A stretch of DNA of 64,000 bases from Ferrimonas sediminum (GCF_900100175.1 NZ_FNEM01000001.1:1-64000), one strand, 5' to 3'; shown: positions 19,482 through 29,468, numbered from the stretch's first letter. The notes: generated by a model not told the origin, from the sequence alone. Translations and numbers: made by a program.

Positions 19482-20208
19482 GCAGCTTCGACGCCGGTAC
19501 CAGCCGTATGCCCATCTCTGGCAATCGTGACAGATTGCGTTCCAGATAGTTGAGCGTTTCCGGGTAGGGGTGGCCGATGAGCACCGCCTGGCCGTATTTT
19601 CTGGCGATGGTCAGCGCTTGCTCAAACTGCCGATTCAGATCCACGTCCTGGGTTTCGTTATCGAGGAACACATGCCGCTTCAGGGTTGGAATGCCGTGGG
19701 CAGCGGCGCTGTCGTAGGCCACTGAGTCCGGGGTGGTCAGGCTGTCGACAAAAAACAGCTTCCGCTCGGCCAATTCGGTCATCACCTTATCCATCATCGG
19801 TCGCTGCCGAGTCAGTTCACTGCCCATGTGGTTATTGACGCCACAGACAAAGGGCACGTCGGCCAGGGCCCGCTTGATGGTCAGTTGTACCTGCCATTGG
19901 CTCATGCCCGGCAGCAGGGCGCTGGGGCCCAGGGCGTTGCCAGCCTCGGCCAGCATCGGCAGGTGCAGCATGATTTCGTGTCCCTGGCGCCAGCCGGACA
20001 CGGCCAGCTGCCGGCCCCACGGCGTGTGGGGCAGTACACTGAGGGTGGTGCCTGGGGGCAGATCCAGCACGCGGTGATCGGTCTGCCGATAGCCTACGTC
20101 ATCGATGATCAGGCTCAATTCGGCGGCCGTTGCCAGAGTGCTGCAACACAGCAGCACGGCGGCGACAATCTGTTTTATGGTGACTCCTGATCCGGTTGTA
20201 ACAACCAC
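19387..20208 (-). CDS. yibQ: Divergent polysaccharide deacetylase family protein (YibQ)
   Basis: A 273-residue exported protein with an N-terminal signal sequence (residues about 10-28), then LSLIIDDVGYRQTDHRVLDL, which begins the divergent polysaccharide deacetylase fold. LPHTPWGRQ, HEIMLHLPM and GVNNHMGSELT follow. The exact substrate is unknown. The GTG start is the only one that keeps the signal peptide, and it lies 34 bases inside the upstream peptidase gene. The Pro-rich C-terminus overlaps the ykgJ-like gene on the other strand. Confidence 0.85.
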   Translation of the reverse strand: MVVTTGSGVTIKQIVAAVLLCCSTLATAAELSLIIDDVGYRQTDHRVLDLPPGTTLSVLPHTPWGRQLAVSGWRQGHEIMLHLPMLAEAGNALGPSALLPGMSQWQVQLTIKRALADVPFVCGVNNHMGSELTRQRPMMDKVMTELAERKLFFVDSLTTPDSVAYDSAAAHGIPTLKRHVFLDNETQDVDLNRQFEQALTIARKYGQAVLIGHPYPETLNYLERNLSRLPEMGIRLVPASKLLSDRQRQWIRPVQPPTAYLHKLPAPVPSASP

Positions 20209-21371
20209 TCATAGGCTGCAGCCAGCTGGCTATCCTGTTGCCAGCGCCCGCTGATGTCGGTGTTTTCCATTATAGGAGTTTCTTTCTCATTCTCCAGTAA
20301 CACACTGACATCCGGGGAGATCCCCTGCTTATCGATGAAGGTGCCATTGGGAGTGGCGTAGCGGGCTGTGGTGAGTTTGATGGCACCCTGCTGGCCCATC
20401 AAGGGGATCAGACTCTGCACCGTGCCTTTGCCAAACGAGGTTTGGCCAAACACCGTGGCCCGGCGGTGATCCTGCAGGGCACCGGCCAGAATCTCCGCCG
20501 CCGAGGCGCTGCCTTCATTGATCAATACCCCCACTTTCATCTTGTTAAACAGGCTGTTTTCCGAGGCGTAGTAATCGTTATTGGCGTCCAGAAAGCGGCC
20601 GTGAGTGGAGACGATGAGGCCGCTCTGCAGAAACATGTCGGCCACCTGTACTGCCGCATCAAACATGCCGCCAGGGTTGTTGCGCAGGTCCAGAATCAGT
20701 TGCTGATAGCCCTGTTGCTGCATGCGGTCTGCCACCGTGGCCACCTCTTCGGCGGTCTGGCGGTTGAAGCTGGTGATCTGCAGATAACCCACCCGCTGTG
20801 GCAGTTCGAAAAACAGGGCGCTGTCGATGCTGATGTTGCTGGGCTGCAGCAACACGGTCACCGGCTCGGCCAGATTGCGGCGACTCAGCACCAGTGACAG
20901 CGAGCGATCCTCTTTGCTGGCGGTTTTAATGTAGCGGATCAGGGTATCGATGGTGTCGGGTGAGGCGGTCAGATCGTCGACCTTTATCAGAATGTCGCCG
21001 GGTTTTACGCCAGCGTAATCGGCGGCGCTGTGGGCCAGTGGAGCGATGACCTGAATTTGATCCTCTTCGATACTGACCTCGATACCATAGCCGTAGTAGT
21101 GACCGTTATTGGCTTCACGCAGCAGTTGCAGGGTTTGCGCTGTCAGGTAGGTGGAGTGGGGATCCAGGGATTCGAAGATCCCCTTGAGCGCAGCCTCGAG
21201 CATCGCCTGGCGATCCACCGAGTCCACGTAATAGTAATCGACGATGTCCTGCACCGTGATCAGGAGTTGCTGAGCTTCCTCTAAAGTCGGCGGCGCCACC
21301 TCCTTGTGTTCCTGTGCGTTGACGGAAAACGCGAACAGGATGCCGACCAGTAAGGCACCAATACGCGACAT
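20175..21371 (-). CDS. S41 family C-terminal processing peptidase
   Basis: A 398-residue secreted protease with a signal peptide ending near SVNAQ. A PDZ domain occupies about residues 90-170 (GVKPGDILIKVDD). The S41 catalytic core has LDLRNNPGG, LINEGSASAAEILAG with the serine, and TSFGKGTVQSLIPL with the general-base lysine. It probably trims periplasmic or lipoprotein substrates. It lies between envC and yibQ on the same strand, an order also seen in Shewanella. Confidence 0.9.
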   Translation of the reverse strand: MSRIGALLVGILFAFSVNAQEHKEVAPPTLEEAQQLLITVQDIVDYYYVDSVDRQAMLEAALKGIFESLDPHSTYLTAQTLQLLREANNGHYYGYGIEVSIEEDQIQVIAPLAHSAADYAGVKPGDILIKVDDLTASPDTIDTLIRYIKTASKEDRSLSLVLSRRNLAEPVTVLLQPSNISIDSALFFELPQRVGYLQITSFNRQTAEEVATVADRMQQQGYQQLILDLRNNPGGMFDAAVQVADMFLQSGLIVSTHGRFLDANNDYYASENSLFNKMKVGVLINEGSASAAEILAGALQDHRRATVFGQTSFGKGTVQSLIPLMGQQGAIKLTTARYATPNGTFIDKQGISPDVSVLLENEKETPIMENTDISGRWQQDSQLAAAYEWLLQPDQESP

Positions 21372-21406
21372 GGCGTACCCCTCTGGTCACTGATTTTGGG
21401 GAGGAT

Positions 21407-22552
21407 TTAGCGTCTTCTCAGGTAAGGCGCCGGATCAACTGCAAGTCCCCGATGGCGAATTTCAAAGTATAGTCCGCTATCGAGTTGTCCGCCTGATCTT
21501 CCACTCAGGGCGATCACTTCGCCACTCTCGACCCGTTCGCCCACCTCTTTGAGCAGACTCTGGGCGTGGCCGTACAGGCTCAGGTAGTCGTCACCGTGAT
21601 CCAGTACCACCACCAGCCCGTAGCCGCGCAGCCAGTCGGCAAATACCACCTGACCGGGGGCCACGGCTTCGACGTTACGGCCCTCTTTGGCATCAATGAG
21701 CATGCCGTTCCAGCGCAGTTGTCCCTGGCGGTGGTTGCCAAAACCCTGCTTTACCCGGCCACTGATGGGCCAGGGCAGTTTGCGCTTCAGCTTGCTGAGG
21801 CCGTCAAGAGACACCGGTTGTGCCGCCAGAGCGGCCAGGGCCTGTTCGATGGCCTGAGTCAGCACCTCGCTGTCGACCTCGAGCCGGTTCAGTCGGTTGC
21901 TCTCTTTTTGCAGTTGCTGGTCGAGTTTAGCCAGGGTTTGTTTGCGCCGCTGTTGCTGCTTTTTCAGCCGTTGCTGCTGTTCATCCAGCCGCTGCTGGGT
22001 CTGCTCCAGCTGTTGCTTGCGAGCCAGTTGCTGGCTGTGGTTGTCCATCAGCGCCTGCTTGGTGGTGGCGATGGCTTCCATCGCCTCGACCCGGGCCTGA
22101 TTCAGGTAGTGGTAGTAGGTCAGCAGCCGCTGCTTATCGGCGCTGTTTTGATTCAGCAGCAACTGCCCGACTTCGCCTTGCCCGGCGATCCAGGAGGCTT
22201 TGATTTGATCGGCAAGTTGTTGCTGCTGTTCGGAATATTGCGTCTCCAGCTGGCGTTGTTCGCTGCCAAGGACGGTCAGTTGTCGGTTCAGTTTGGTCAG
22301 TTTTGCCTGATTGGCATTAATGGCCGCCGCCTGTTTGTTGATCGCCAGTTCATCTTCACGCAGAGCCTGGCTGGCCTTATCGCGGCCGGCCTTGCTCTTG
22401 ATCAGTGCGGATTGGCTGGATTTGATCTGCTTCTGCAGTTGCTGCAACTGCAGCTGCTGTTGATCGATCTCCTCCTGGCTGGCGCCAGCGGAAACACTGA
22501 TCAGGCCCGCCATTACTATGGCGGGCCACAAACGGGTGCGGCCACTCATCAT
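21407..22552 (-). CDS. envC: Murein hydrolase activator EnvC
   Basis: A 381-residue periplasmic protein with a signal peptide ending near AGAS. A Gln/Lys-rich coiled coil spans about 26-240, and the C-terminal LytM (M23-like) domain spans about 270-380 (APGQVVFADWL, VVVLDHGDDYLSLYGHAQSLL). The first metal-binding His of active M23 enzymes is not present in DAKEGRNVEAVAPG, as expected for an activator. It binds FtsX and switches on amidases. Its ATGATG start overlaps the gpmM stop (TGATG). Confidence 0.93.
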   Translation of the reverse strand: MMSGRTRLWPAIVMAGLISVSAGASQEEIDQQQLQLQQLQKQIKSSQSALIKSKAGRDKASQALREDELAINKQAAAINANQAKLTKLNRQLTVLGSEQRQLETQYSEQQQQLADQIKASWIAGQGEVGQLLLNQNSADKQRLLTYYHYLNQARVEAMEAIATTKQALMDNHSQQLARKQQLEQTQQRLDEQQQRLKKQQQRRKQTLAKLDQQLQKESNRLNRLEVDSEVLTQAIEQALAALAAQPVSLDGLSKLKRKLPWPISGRVKQGFGNHRQGQLRWNGMLIDAKEGRNVEAVAPGQVVFADWLRGYGLVVVLDHGDDYLSLYGHAQSLLKEVGERVESGEVIALSGRSGGQLDSGLYFEIRHRGLAVDPAPYLRRR

Positions 22553-24087
22553 CAGTTCTTCAGGGTCATGATCGGCGTGCCGGACATCTCTTCCGGAATC
22601 TCCATCCCCATCAGGTGCAGCATGGTGGGGGCGACATCGGACAGGCGGCCACCTTCACGGGCATCGGCGTTGCGGCCCACGTAGATGAACGGCACCGGCT
22701 CACTGGTGTGGGCGGTATGGGCCTGACCGGTGGCGGCATTCTGCATCTGCTCGGCGTTGCCATGGTCAGCGGTGATCAGGCACTCGCCGCCCACTTTCTG
22801 CAGGGCTGCTACGACTCGGGCAATGCTGGCGTCGACGGCTTCGCAGGCCTTGACCGCGGCGTCGAAGTCACCGGTGTGACCGACCATGTCGCCATTGGGG
22901 TAGTTGCAGATGATGGCATCGAAGTCGCCGTTTTCAATGGCATTGACCAGCTTGTCGGTCAGTTCGGTGCTGCTCATCTCCGGTTGCAGGTCGTAGGTGG
23001 CGACGTTGGGAGATTTGATCAGAATTCGCTCTTCGCCTTCAAACGGCTGCTCGATGCCGCCGTTAAAGAAGAAGGTGACGTGGGCGTATTTCTCGGTTTC
23101 CGAGATCCGCAGCTGACGCTTGCCGTTGTTGGCCATCAGTTCGCCGAAGGTGTTTTTCAGCGAGGCTGGCGGGAAGGCGCAGGCGGTGTCGATGTCGGCG
23201 GCGTACTCAGTCAGCATCACAAACTCGGCCAGCTTGGGCTGCTTGCTGCGCTGGAAGCCGTCGAAATCGGCGTCGGTGAAGGTGCGGGTCAGTTGACGGG
23301 CACGGTCGGCGCGGAAGTTCATGAACACCACCGCATCGCCATCGTTGAAGGTGGCGTCGGCGTTGAGACTGCTGGCGGCGACAAATTCATCGTTTTCATC
23401 GCGATCGTAGGCGGCCTGCAGGGCGTCGGTGGCGGACTCGAACCGATACTCGGCTTTACCTTGAGTCAGCAGTTCGTAGGCACTCTGCACCCGCTCCCAG
23501 CGCTGGTCACGATCCATGGCGTAGTAGCGGCCGACGATGGAGCCGATGGCGCCACAGCCCAGTTCGGTAAACAGGGCATCGAAGCGGGCCAGGGAGTCGT
23601 GGGCGCTGCGCGGCGGCGTATCGCGGCCGTCGAGGAAGGCGTGCAGGTAGACCTTGTTGGCACCGCGGGCGGCAGCCATACGAATGGCGGCTTCCAGATG
23701 GTCTTCGTGGCTGTGGACGCCACCGGGAGACAGCAGCCCCATGATGTGGACGGCGCCGTCGTTGGCCAGTGCCTTGTCGATGGCCTGGCACAGCGCCGGG
23801 TTGTGTTCGAACTCGCCGTCGTCGATGGACTTGCCGATGCGGGTCAGGTCCTGGTAGACGATGCGGCCGGCACCCAGGTTGATGTGGCCCACTTCGGAGT
23901 TGCCCATCTGGCCATCGGGCAGGCCGACGTCGATGCCTGACCCGGAGATCAGGGTGGAGGGATAATCATTGAACAGGCGGTCAATGTTTGGCGTGTTCGC
24001 CTTGCTGATGGCGTTGTCATCAGCGTCTTGACGGTGGCCCCAGCCGTCGAGGATCAGCAGGGCAAGGGGAGTAGTACGCTTGGTCAT
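22552..24087 (-). CDS. gpmM: 2,3-bisphosphoglycerate-independent phosphoglycerate mutase
   Basis: A 511-residue Mn-dependent enzyme that interconverts 3- and 2-phosphoglycerate. [10 protein letters not shown] carries the first metal-binding Asp. The catalytic serine is in [13 protein letters not shown]. The metal site is completed by [13 protein letters not shown] and [11 protein letters not shown]. Length is normal. It heads the gpmM-envC-ctpA-yibQ string and is divergent from yibN. Confidence 0.96.
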   Translation of the reverse strand: MTKRTTPLALLILDGWGHRQDADDNAISKANTPNIDRLFNDYPSTLISGSGIDVGLPDGQMGNSEVGHINLGAGRIVYQDLTRIGKSIDDGEFEHNPALCQAIDKALANDGAVHIMGLLSPGGVHSHEDHLEAAIRMAAARGANKVYLHAFLDGRDTPPRSAHDSLARFDALFTELGCGAIGSIVGRYYAMDRDQRWERVQSAYELLTQGKAEYRFESATDALQAAYDRDENDEFVAASSLNADATFNDGDAVVFMNFRADRARQLTRTFTDADFDGFQRSKQPKLAEFVMLTEYAADIDTACAFPPASLKNTFGELMANNGKRQLRISETEKYAHVTFFFNGGIEQPFEGEERILIKSPNVATYDLQPEMSSTELTDKLVNAIENGDFDAIICNYPNGDMVGHTGDFDAAVKACEAVDASIARVVAALQKVGGECLITADHGNAEQMQNAATGQAHTAHTSEPVPFIYVGRNADAREGGRLSDVAPTMLHLMGMEIPEEMSGTPIMTLKN

Positions 24088-24178
24088 CTACGGTCCTTTT
24101 TGCCGCGTAGGCAATTTAAAAATACTGCCATCAGTGTACAACGTAACCAGCGGTCGTCACCACTTCCAACGCCCAATC

Positions 24179-24195
24179 CTGTAATTTTATTACAG
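24179..24195. promoter_or_regulatory. Perfect inverted repeat in the gpmM/yibN divergent region
   Basis: CTGTAAT and ATTACAG are separated by three T residues, giving a perfect 7+7 bp inverted repeat about 90 bp from gpmM and 130 bp from yibN. It resembles operators of the TyrR or GntR type in shape. The binder is unknown. No long T run follows immediately, so it is not an obvious terminator. Confidence 0.4.
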
Positions 24196-24322
24196 CTGGG
24201 CTTTTTCGTCGCCGCCGTGATCTGGGGCAGGGCCCTTTGTGGTGTCAGCACTTCACAAGTGGGGTAATCGGGTTATACTGGCGATTTTCAGCCCTCCGAA
24301 GATAACCTAATTAGGCAACGAC

Positions 24323-24757
24323 ATGCAGGAATACATCGATTTTCTAAGCCGCCATCCAATGCTCAGTGCAGCCTGGGTTGGTTTGCTGGGCGCCTGGGTG
24401 TTTACCATGGCCAAATCCAGCTTCTCTAAGGTGAAAAACGTCGCCGCTCAGGAAGCGGTACGTATGATCAACAAAGAGGACGCTGTGGTGGTAGACGTGC
24501 GCGGTGAAGATGAGTTCCGCAAGGGCCACATCGCCAACGCCATCCATCTGCCACTGGCAGAAATTAAAAATAATCAGCTTTCAACCCTTGAAAAGCACAA
24601 GGACGCACCCATTATAGTTGTGTGTAACGCTGGCGTTAGCTCCGTTCAGGCGGCGCAAATGTTGGTATCCGCGGGCTTTGGACAGGTTTTCAGCCTGCAG
24701 GGCGGCATGACCGATTGGAAGTCAGCTAACTTGCTGGTAGTGCGTAAGAAGCGCTAA
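24323..24757 (+). CDS. yibN: Rhodanese-like domain protein YibN
   Basis: A 144-residue protein with an N-terminal membrane anchor (about residues 14-30) and one rhodanese domain. The active loop is VVCNAGVSSVQAAQM, with the catalytic Cys in CNAGVSS. Such proteins carry persulfide sulfur; the acceptor of YibN is not firmly known. In E. coli it stands before grxC and secB, but here the 139 bases before secB hold no grxC. Confidence 0.9.
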   Translation: MQEYIDFLSRHPMLSAAWVGLLGAWVFTMAKSSFSKVKNVAAQEAVRMINKEDAVVVDVRGEDEFRKGHIANAIHLPLAEIKNNQLSTLEKHKDAPIIVVCNAGVSSVQAAQMLVSAGFGQVFSLQGGMTDWKSANLLVVRKKR

Positions 24758-24896
24758 ACCCAGGATTCAGGTCGCGCGATCACTATTAATTACGGCGAAT
24801 GGACCCTGTCACAGGCATGCACGGCGCGACCGCCAGGAGTGCAGCCGACCATGACGGGACGCCCAGAACGATTACAACAATTTTAGGATTAGACAC

Positions 24897-25385
24897 ATGG
24901 CAGAAGCAGCTAACAACGCAGCGACCAACGAGCAAGCGGCACCTCAGTTCCAGATTCAGCGCGTTTACACCAAAGACATCTCTTTCGAGACCCCTAACTC
25001 GCCAGCCATCTTCCAGAAAGAGTGGAAGCCAGAAGTCAAACTGGACCTGGACACTCGCAGCAACAAGCTGGCCGATGACGTTTACGAAGTGGTTCTGAAC
25101 ATCACCGTAACCACCAAGGTTGAAGACGAAGTGGCCTTCCTGTGTGAAGTTCAGCAAGCGGGTATCTTCTCCATCGCCAACCTGCCTGAGCCACAGCTGG
25201 CCCACGCTCTGGGTGCCGGTTGCCCGAACATCCTGTTCCCATACGCTCGTGAAGCCGTAGCCAGCCAGGTTAACCGTGGTACTTTCCCTCCACTGAACCT
25301 GGCCCCAGTGAACTTTGATGCCCTGTTTGCTCAGTACATGCAGAAGCGTCAACAGGAAGCTGCTGGCGAACAAGCCGAAGCGTAA
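24897..25385 (+). CDS. secB: Protein-export chaperone SecB
   Basis: A 162-residue chaperone that keeps preproteins unfolded and hands them to SecA. The family blocks [32 protein letters not shown] and [17 protein letters not shown] are intact. The Ala/Glu-rich tail is variable in the family. The gene is followed 14 bases later by gpsA. Confidence 0.97.
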   Translation: MAEAANNAATNEQAAPQFQIQRVYTKDISFETPNSPAIFQKEWKPEVKLDLDTRSNKLADDVYEVVLNITVTTKVEDEVAFLCEVQQAGIFSIANLPEPQLAHALGAGCPNILFPYAREAVASQVNRGTFPPLNLAPVNFDALFAQYMQKRQQEAAGEQAEA

Positions 25386-25399
25386 GCGGGAGCTGTCAG

Positions 25400-26404
25400 T
25401 TGACTGAACCAGCCGCAGTAACGGTATTGGGGGCGGGGTCGTACGGCACCGCCCTCGCTATTTCCCTGGCGCGTAATGGTCATCGAACCATTATCTGGGG
25501 ACATTTGCCGGATCATATGGCCCAGCTGCAGGCGGATCGCCGCAACGAGGAGTTTCTCCCCGGTGTCGATTTTCCTGATGAGCTGATTGTCGAAGCCGAC
25601 CTGGAAAAGGCCCTGGCTGCCAGCCGCAATGTGCTGGTGGTGGTGCCGAGTCACGTCTTTGGTGTGGTGCTGAAACAAGCCCAGCCATTGTTGCGTGATG
25701 ATGCCCGGGTCGTGTGGGCAACCAAAGGGTTGGAGCCGGAAAGCGGCCGCCTGCTGCAGGATGTGGCCCGGGAGATTCTCGGCGACGGCATTCCGCTGGC
25801 GGTGATGTCTGGCCCCACCTTTGCTAAAGAGATGGCGGCGGGCCTGCCGACGGCCATCTCCCTGGCGTCCACCGACGACGAGTTCGCCGAGGACATGGCC
25901 AGCCTGATGCACTGCGGCACCTGGTTGCGGGTGTACCGTAACTCCGATTTCATCGGCATGCAGCTGGGCGGGGCGGTGAAAAACGTCATCGCCATTGGCG
26001 CCGGCATGTCCGACGGCATCGGCTTCGGTGCCAATGCCCGTACCGCCCTGATCACTCGGGGCCTGGTGGAATTGTGTCGTCTGGGCTGTGCCCTGGGCGC
26101 CGAGAAAGACACCTTTATGGGCATGGCCGGCCTGGGGGATCTGGTGCTGACCTGCACCGACAACCAGTCCCGGAACCGCCGTTTTGGTCTGGCCCTAGGT
26201 CAGGGTAAAGACGTCGATACCGCCATGGCCGAGATTGGCCAGGTGGTGGAAGGCTATCGCAACACCAAAGAGGTGTTCATGCTGGCTCAGCGGGTGGGCG
26301 TAGAGATGCCCATTACCGAGCAGTTGTACCAGGTGTTGTACCAGGACAAGCCGGTGCGTGAAGTGGCGAAACAATTGCTGTCTCGGGACCCCAAGTCCGA
26401 GTAA
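25400..26404 (+). CDS. gpsA: Glycerol-3-phosphate dehydrogenase [NAD(P)+]
   Basis: A 334-residue enzyme that reduces dihydroxyacetone phosphate to sn-glycerol-3-phosphate for phospholipid synthesis. The Rossmann motif [12 protein letters not shown] opens the protein. [16 protein letters not shown] and [13 protein letters not shown] with the catalytic Lys are intact. The start is TTG, 7 bases after GGGAG, because no other start gives the family N-terminus. It probably shares a transcript with secB. Confidence 0.96.
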   Translation: MTEPAAVTVLGAGSYGTALAISLARNGHRTIIWGHLPDHMAQLQADRRNEEFLPGVDFPDELIVEADLEKALAASRNVLVVVPSHVFGVVLKQAQPLLRDDARVVWATKGLEPESGRLLQDVAREILGDGIPLAVMSGPTFAKEMAAGLPTAISLASTDDEFAEDMASLMHCGTWLRVYRNSDFIGMQLGGAVKNVIAIGAGMSDGIGFGANARTALITRGLVELCRLGCALGAEKDTFMGMAGLGDLVLTCTDNQSRNRRFGLALGQGKDVDTAMAEIGQVVEGYRNTKEVFMLAQRVGVEMPITEQLYQVLYQDKPVREVAKQLLSRDPKSE

Positions 26405-26430
26405 GATAGCCACCGCGATGACCAGAATAA

Positions 26431-26455
26431 AGGGATGCCAGGCGCATCCCTTTTT
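26431..26455 (+). terminator. Terminator of the secB-gpsA unit
   Basis: Eight-base-pair stem AGGGATGC/GCATCCCT with a five-base loop, followed by a T run. Confidence 0.9.
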
Positions 26456-26478
26456 GCTTTTTGACTGAGTGAAACGAG

Positions 26479-27666
26479 ATGACTGTACAGACAGACGTAC
26501 TGGTGATTGGTGCCGGCGCCGCCGGCCTGATGTGTGCCGCTACCGCCGCCGCCCGTGGCCGCCGGGTGATGGTGATCGACCACGCCAAGCAGGCGGGCAA
26601 GAAGATCCTCATCAGTGGCGGCGGCCGTTGCAACTTCACCAACCTGTACCTGGAGCCCGCCAACTATCTGTGCGGCAACCGCCATTTCGTCAAGTCGGCG
26701 CTGGCTCAGTACACTCAGTGGGACTTTATCGACATGGTGGTGCGCCACGGCATCGCCTATCACGAGCGGGATCATGGCCAGCTGTTCTGCGATGATAGCG
26801 CCAAGGAGATCGTCAAGATGCTGCTGGCGGAGTGCGACAACGGCGGCGTGCAGCTGCGGCTACGCACCGAGGTGGAATCGGTCAGCAAGCTGGATCAGGG
26901 CTTTGCGGTTGCCACCAGCATCGGCCGGATTCAGTGCCAGTCTCTGGTGGTGGCCACCGGCGGCCTGTCGATGCCCAAGCTGGGGGCCAGCGCCTACGGT
27001 TACCGGCTGGCGGAGCAGTTTGGTCTGATGGTACTGCCGACCCGGGCCGGACTGGTGCCTTTCACCCTGCAGCCCCAGGACAAGCTGCATTTTGAACCGC
27101 TGTCGGGCATCAGCCTGACCGCCACGGTGGCGGCCCGGCGTGGGCCGGCATTCACCGAACAACTGCTGATTACCCACCGCGGCGTCTCTGGTCCGTCGGT
27201 GCTGCAGGCTTCCAACTATCGCCAGCCCGGCGAAGCGGTCAGCGTCGATCTGCTGCCGTCAGTGGACGTGGCCGAGGCGCTGGCCCAGGCCCGTCAGGCC
27301 CATCCGAAACGACAGCTGCAAACCTGGCTGTCGGAGCATTTCCCCGCCAGGCTGGCGGAAACCCTGATCGCCTACCATGGCTGGCAAAACCTGCCGCTGG
27401 GACAGCTCAACAAGGCCACGCTGGAGGCGATTCCGGCGCAACTGAACCGCTGGCAGCTTAAGCCGGGGGGAGACGAAGGCTACCGCACCGCCGAGGTAAC
27501 CCTGGGCGGCGTGGATACCGACCAGCTCAGCTCCAAGACCATGGAGTGCAAGACGGTGCCCGGGCTGTTCTTTGTCGGTGAGGTGATGGACGTCACCGGC
27601 TGGCTCGGCGGGTTTAACTTCCAGTGGGCCTGGAGCTCCGGCTACGTGGCGGGGCAGAATGCCTGA
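26479..27666 (+). CDS. yhiN: NAD(P)/FAD-dependent oxidoreductase, HI0933/YhiN family
   Basis: A 395-residue flavoprotein. The dinucleotide-binding motif VLVIGAGAAGLMCAATAA lies at the N-terminus, followed by KKILISGGGRCNFTN, the signature of the HI0933-like (BaiN/YhiN) family. The C-terminal GLFFVGEVMDVTGWLGGFN closes the FAD site. The substrate is unknown. The gene is the last of the GC-rich core before the AT-rich island. Confidence 0.88.
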   Translation: MTVQTDVLVIGAGAAGLMCAATAAARGRRVMVIDHAKQAGKKILISGGGRCNFTNLYLEPANYLCGNRHFVKSALAQYTQWDFIDMVVRHGIAYHERDHGQLFCDDSAKEIVKMLLAECDNGGVQLRLRTEVESVSKLDQGFAVATSIGRIQCQSLVVATGGLSMPKLGASAYGYRLAEQFGLMVLPTRAGLVPFTLQPQDKLHFEPLSGISLTATVAARRGPAFTEQLLITHRGVSGPSVLQASNYRQPGEAVSVDLLPSVDVAEALAQARQAHPKRQLQTWLSEHFPARLAETLIAYHGWQNLPLGQLNKATLEAIPAQLNRWQLKPGGDEGYRTAEVTLGGVDTDQLSSKTMECKTVPGLFFVGEVMDVTGWLGGFNFQWAWSSGYVAGQNA

Positions 27667-28113
27667 TTAGTTTTCGGAAACTATAACGAAGACACTAGGA
27701 AATTCGCCGAAGACAAAGATTTAAGCTTTTGCGCCTAACTCATTGATTTATTGCATATGGTGAGCGAGTGGATTGTCTTCGTTTTTTTCGAAGACAAAGT
27801 GGGGTATCCAGCTGCAAAGGTTGATGTCAGTGGGCACTGAGAGCGTTCTCAGTGCCTTCCGTATTCGCACAGTTCCAGTTGGGTCATGGTTACAAGCTAG
27901 CCCTCAACCCAGGGCGGCGTCAAACGCAGGCCAGTGCTCTTGGGCGACTGCGTACTTGGGGTGTTATGGTCAATGCTGGCTGATACAGAATCTCAAGAAG
28001 CCTAGGGGCTAACAGAGTGCCTATGAAATTGGGGATATTCACAGTAACTCGGTAGCTATTTAGTGTACCATCCTCCACAACAGCCCCTTTAGCTTGACAA
28101 AAATGTATTCAAT
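27667..28113. other. AT-rich non-coding left border of the accessory island
   Basis: No gene is supported. A small hairpin (TAGTTT/AAACTA, loop TCGG) sits right after yhiN. The 8-mer CGAAGACA occurs at 27687, 27708 and 27789, and its complement TGTCTTCG at 27774; the last two form a perfect inverted repeat around seven T residues (27774-27796). The region marks the change from GC-rich core to AT-rich genes. TTGACA at 28094-28099 could be a -35 box for the LysR gene, but no -10 fits downstream. Confidence 0.5.
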
Positions 28114-29148
28114 ATGAAGAACAAACTGCTGCATTTGGACCTCCTTACCCTCAGTGTATTTGTTAAATTGGTGGAGGAAAAACATGGTTTGACTGTGGCA
28201 CGGCAGCTGGGACTGTCTCAATCAAAAGTCAGCCGATGCGTGAAGCAGTTAAAAGAGGCCTTTAAGGATGAACTGTTCCATAGATCTGGCGACGGGTTAA
28301 TACCAAGCTCTGTAGCTATGGATCTCTACGAACATGCCAAAATTATCGTTAGTCAGCAGCTAACGATGCAGGATAAAATCAACACTAGCAGTTGCAAATC
28401 TTTGCACCTGAAAGTGCTCGCCAATGAACACTTCTACAATGCTTTTATGAAAGCAACTGAAGAGGTTTCAAGAAAACAAAAAATTAATCTGAGTGTCGAG
28501 TTTCTTTCCTGGGACCAGGATTCGACGAGTAAAGTTTCACAACGTGAGGTGGATATCGAAATTTGCCCAGGGCCGCGAGATAGTAGTTCAATCGTTAGTT
28601 TTCCTTTTGCCACATCCGTGGAGCCGTTTTTTATCGTCGCTCGCAGCAATCACCCAATCTTTACACGTCCTTTCACCATGAAACGGTTATTTGAATACCC
28701 GTTTGTCCTGACGAGGCACCCGAAAGAAGAGAAATCTAAAAACAACCTGGGCATGTATATTCAAAAGAACAATTTGTCTATTGTTTCTTGCTCAATATCG
28801 CCAAGTATCAAGTTCACTATGGATCGCGTTAAAAGCAGCGATGCCATAGGATTATTCGGCAATCTTTTTGCTTATCAGGAATGCCAAAATATTGAGGGGG
28901 TGCAAGCTCTCGATATAACGGATACCTTCGTTCCCATTGCATGGCCCAATCCGTCCGACAAACCTGAATCCATTAGTCTCCACTGCCGTAAGGCGGGCCC
29001 AGTTGCCTTAACAGAAGCTCTATCTTTGAGTTTAATGAAACAATTTCAGACTATGCAGAGGGAGTATTGGGGACCCAATCCTGAGAATCGCAGGCAAGTT
29101 AACAGGAATTTGCAAACACCCCCTAAACTCGGGGTCATTCCGAATTAG
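28114..29148 (+). CDS. LysR-family transcriptional regulator
   Basis: A 344-residue LysR-type regulator. The winged helix-turn-helix is at residues 10-70, with ARQLGLSQSKVSRCVKQLKEA as the recognition region. A periplasmic-binding-protein-like effector domain follows (about 95-310). The effector is unknown. Codon use is more AT-rich than the flanking genes and no ribosome site precedes the ATG, both signs of acquisition. It is 36 bases upstream of a broken transposase and close to the nine-haem cytochrome gene, which it might control. Confidence 0.8.
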   Translation: MKNKLLHLDLLTLSVFVKLVEEKHGLTVARQLGLSQSKVSRCVKQLKEAFKDELFHRSGDGLIPSSVAMDLYEHAKIIVSQQLTMQDKINTSSCKSLHLKVLANEHFYNAFMKATEEVSRKQKINLSVEFLSWDQDSTSKVSQREVDIEICPGPRDSSSIVSFPFATSVEPFFIVARSNHPIFTRPFTMKRLFEYPFVLTRHPKEEKSKNNLGMYIQKNNLSIVSCSISPSIKFTMDRVKSSDAIGLFGNLFAYQECQNIEGVQALDITDTFVPIAWPNPSDKPESISLHCRKAGPVALTEALSLSLMKQFQTMQREYWGPNPENRRQVNRNLQTPPKLGVIPN

Positions 29149-29184
29149 AGTTCTCCGGCTTACACTGAGCCAAGGGGAGGGCGC

Positions 29185-29468
29185 ATGATGAAAAAATTAC
29201 GCTATACAGAAACTCAGGTCGTTAAGATCCAGAAGGAAGTTGAATGTGGCCGCCTAGTCAAAGAGGTCTGCCGTGACTATGGCATATCCGGCGCGACCTA
29301 TTATAACTGGAAGTCCAAGTACGGCGGCATGGAAGCCTCGGACGTAAAACTCCTGAAAGAACTGTAGTGCCAGTAATGCGACGACAGTTGGTTGATAACA
29401 CAAAGCAGTCATTTGGCGTCAGCCTTCGCAGAGCTTGTCGGGTTGCTGACGGAGCCACCACAAACTGA
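29185..29468 (+). mobile_element. IS3-family (IS407-type) transposase remnant
   Basis: The first frame (29185-29367) encodes 60 residues, including RYTETQVVKIQKEVECGRLV and YGISGATYYNWKSKYGG, which is the start of an IS3-family OrfA. It stops after EASDVKLLKEL, where the intact protein has a further leucine-zipper part. A second frame (29376-29468) reads MRRQLVDNTKQSFGVSLRRA, matching the beginning of OrfB. The region between, the rest of OrfB and its DDE catalytic residues are missing. I found no clear terminal inverted repeats. The element is dead. Confidence 0.8.

Noticed and set aside
22615-23940. 441-codon plus-strand frame opposite gpmM
   Set aside because: Valine/glycine-rich antisense shadow of an essential glycolytic gene.
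27773-28012. 79-codon plus-strand frame in the island border
   Set aside because: It begins inside the TGTCTTCG/CGAAGACA hairpin, has no ribosome site and no recognisable sequence pattern.
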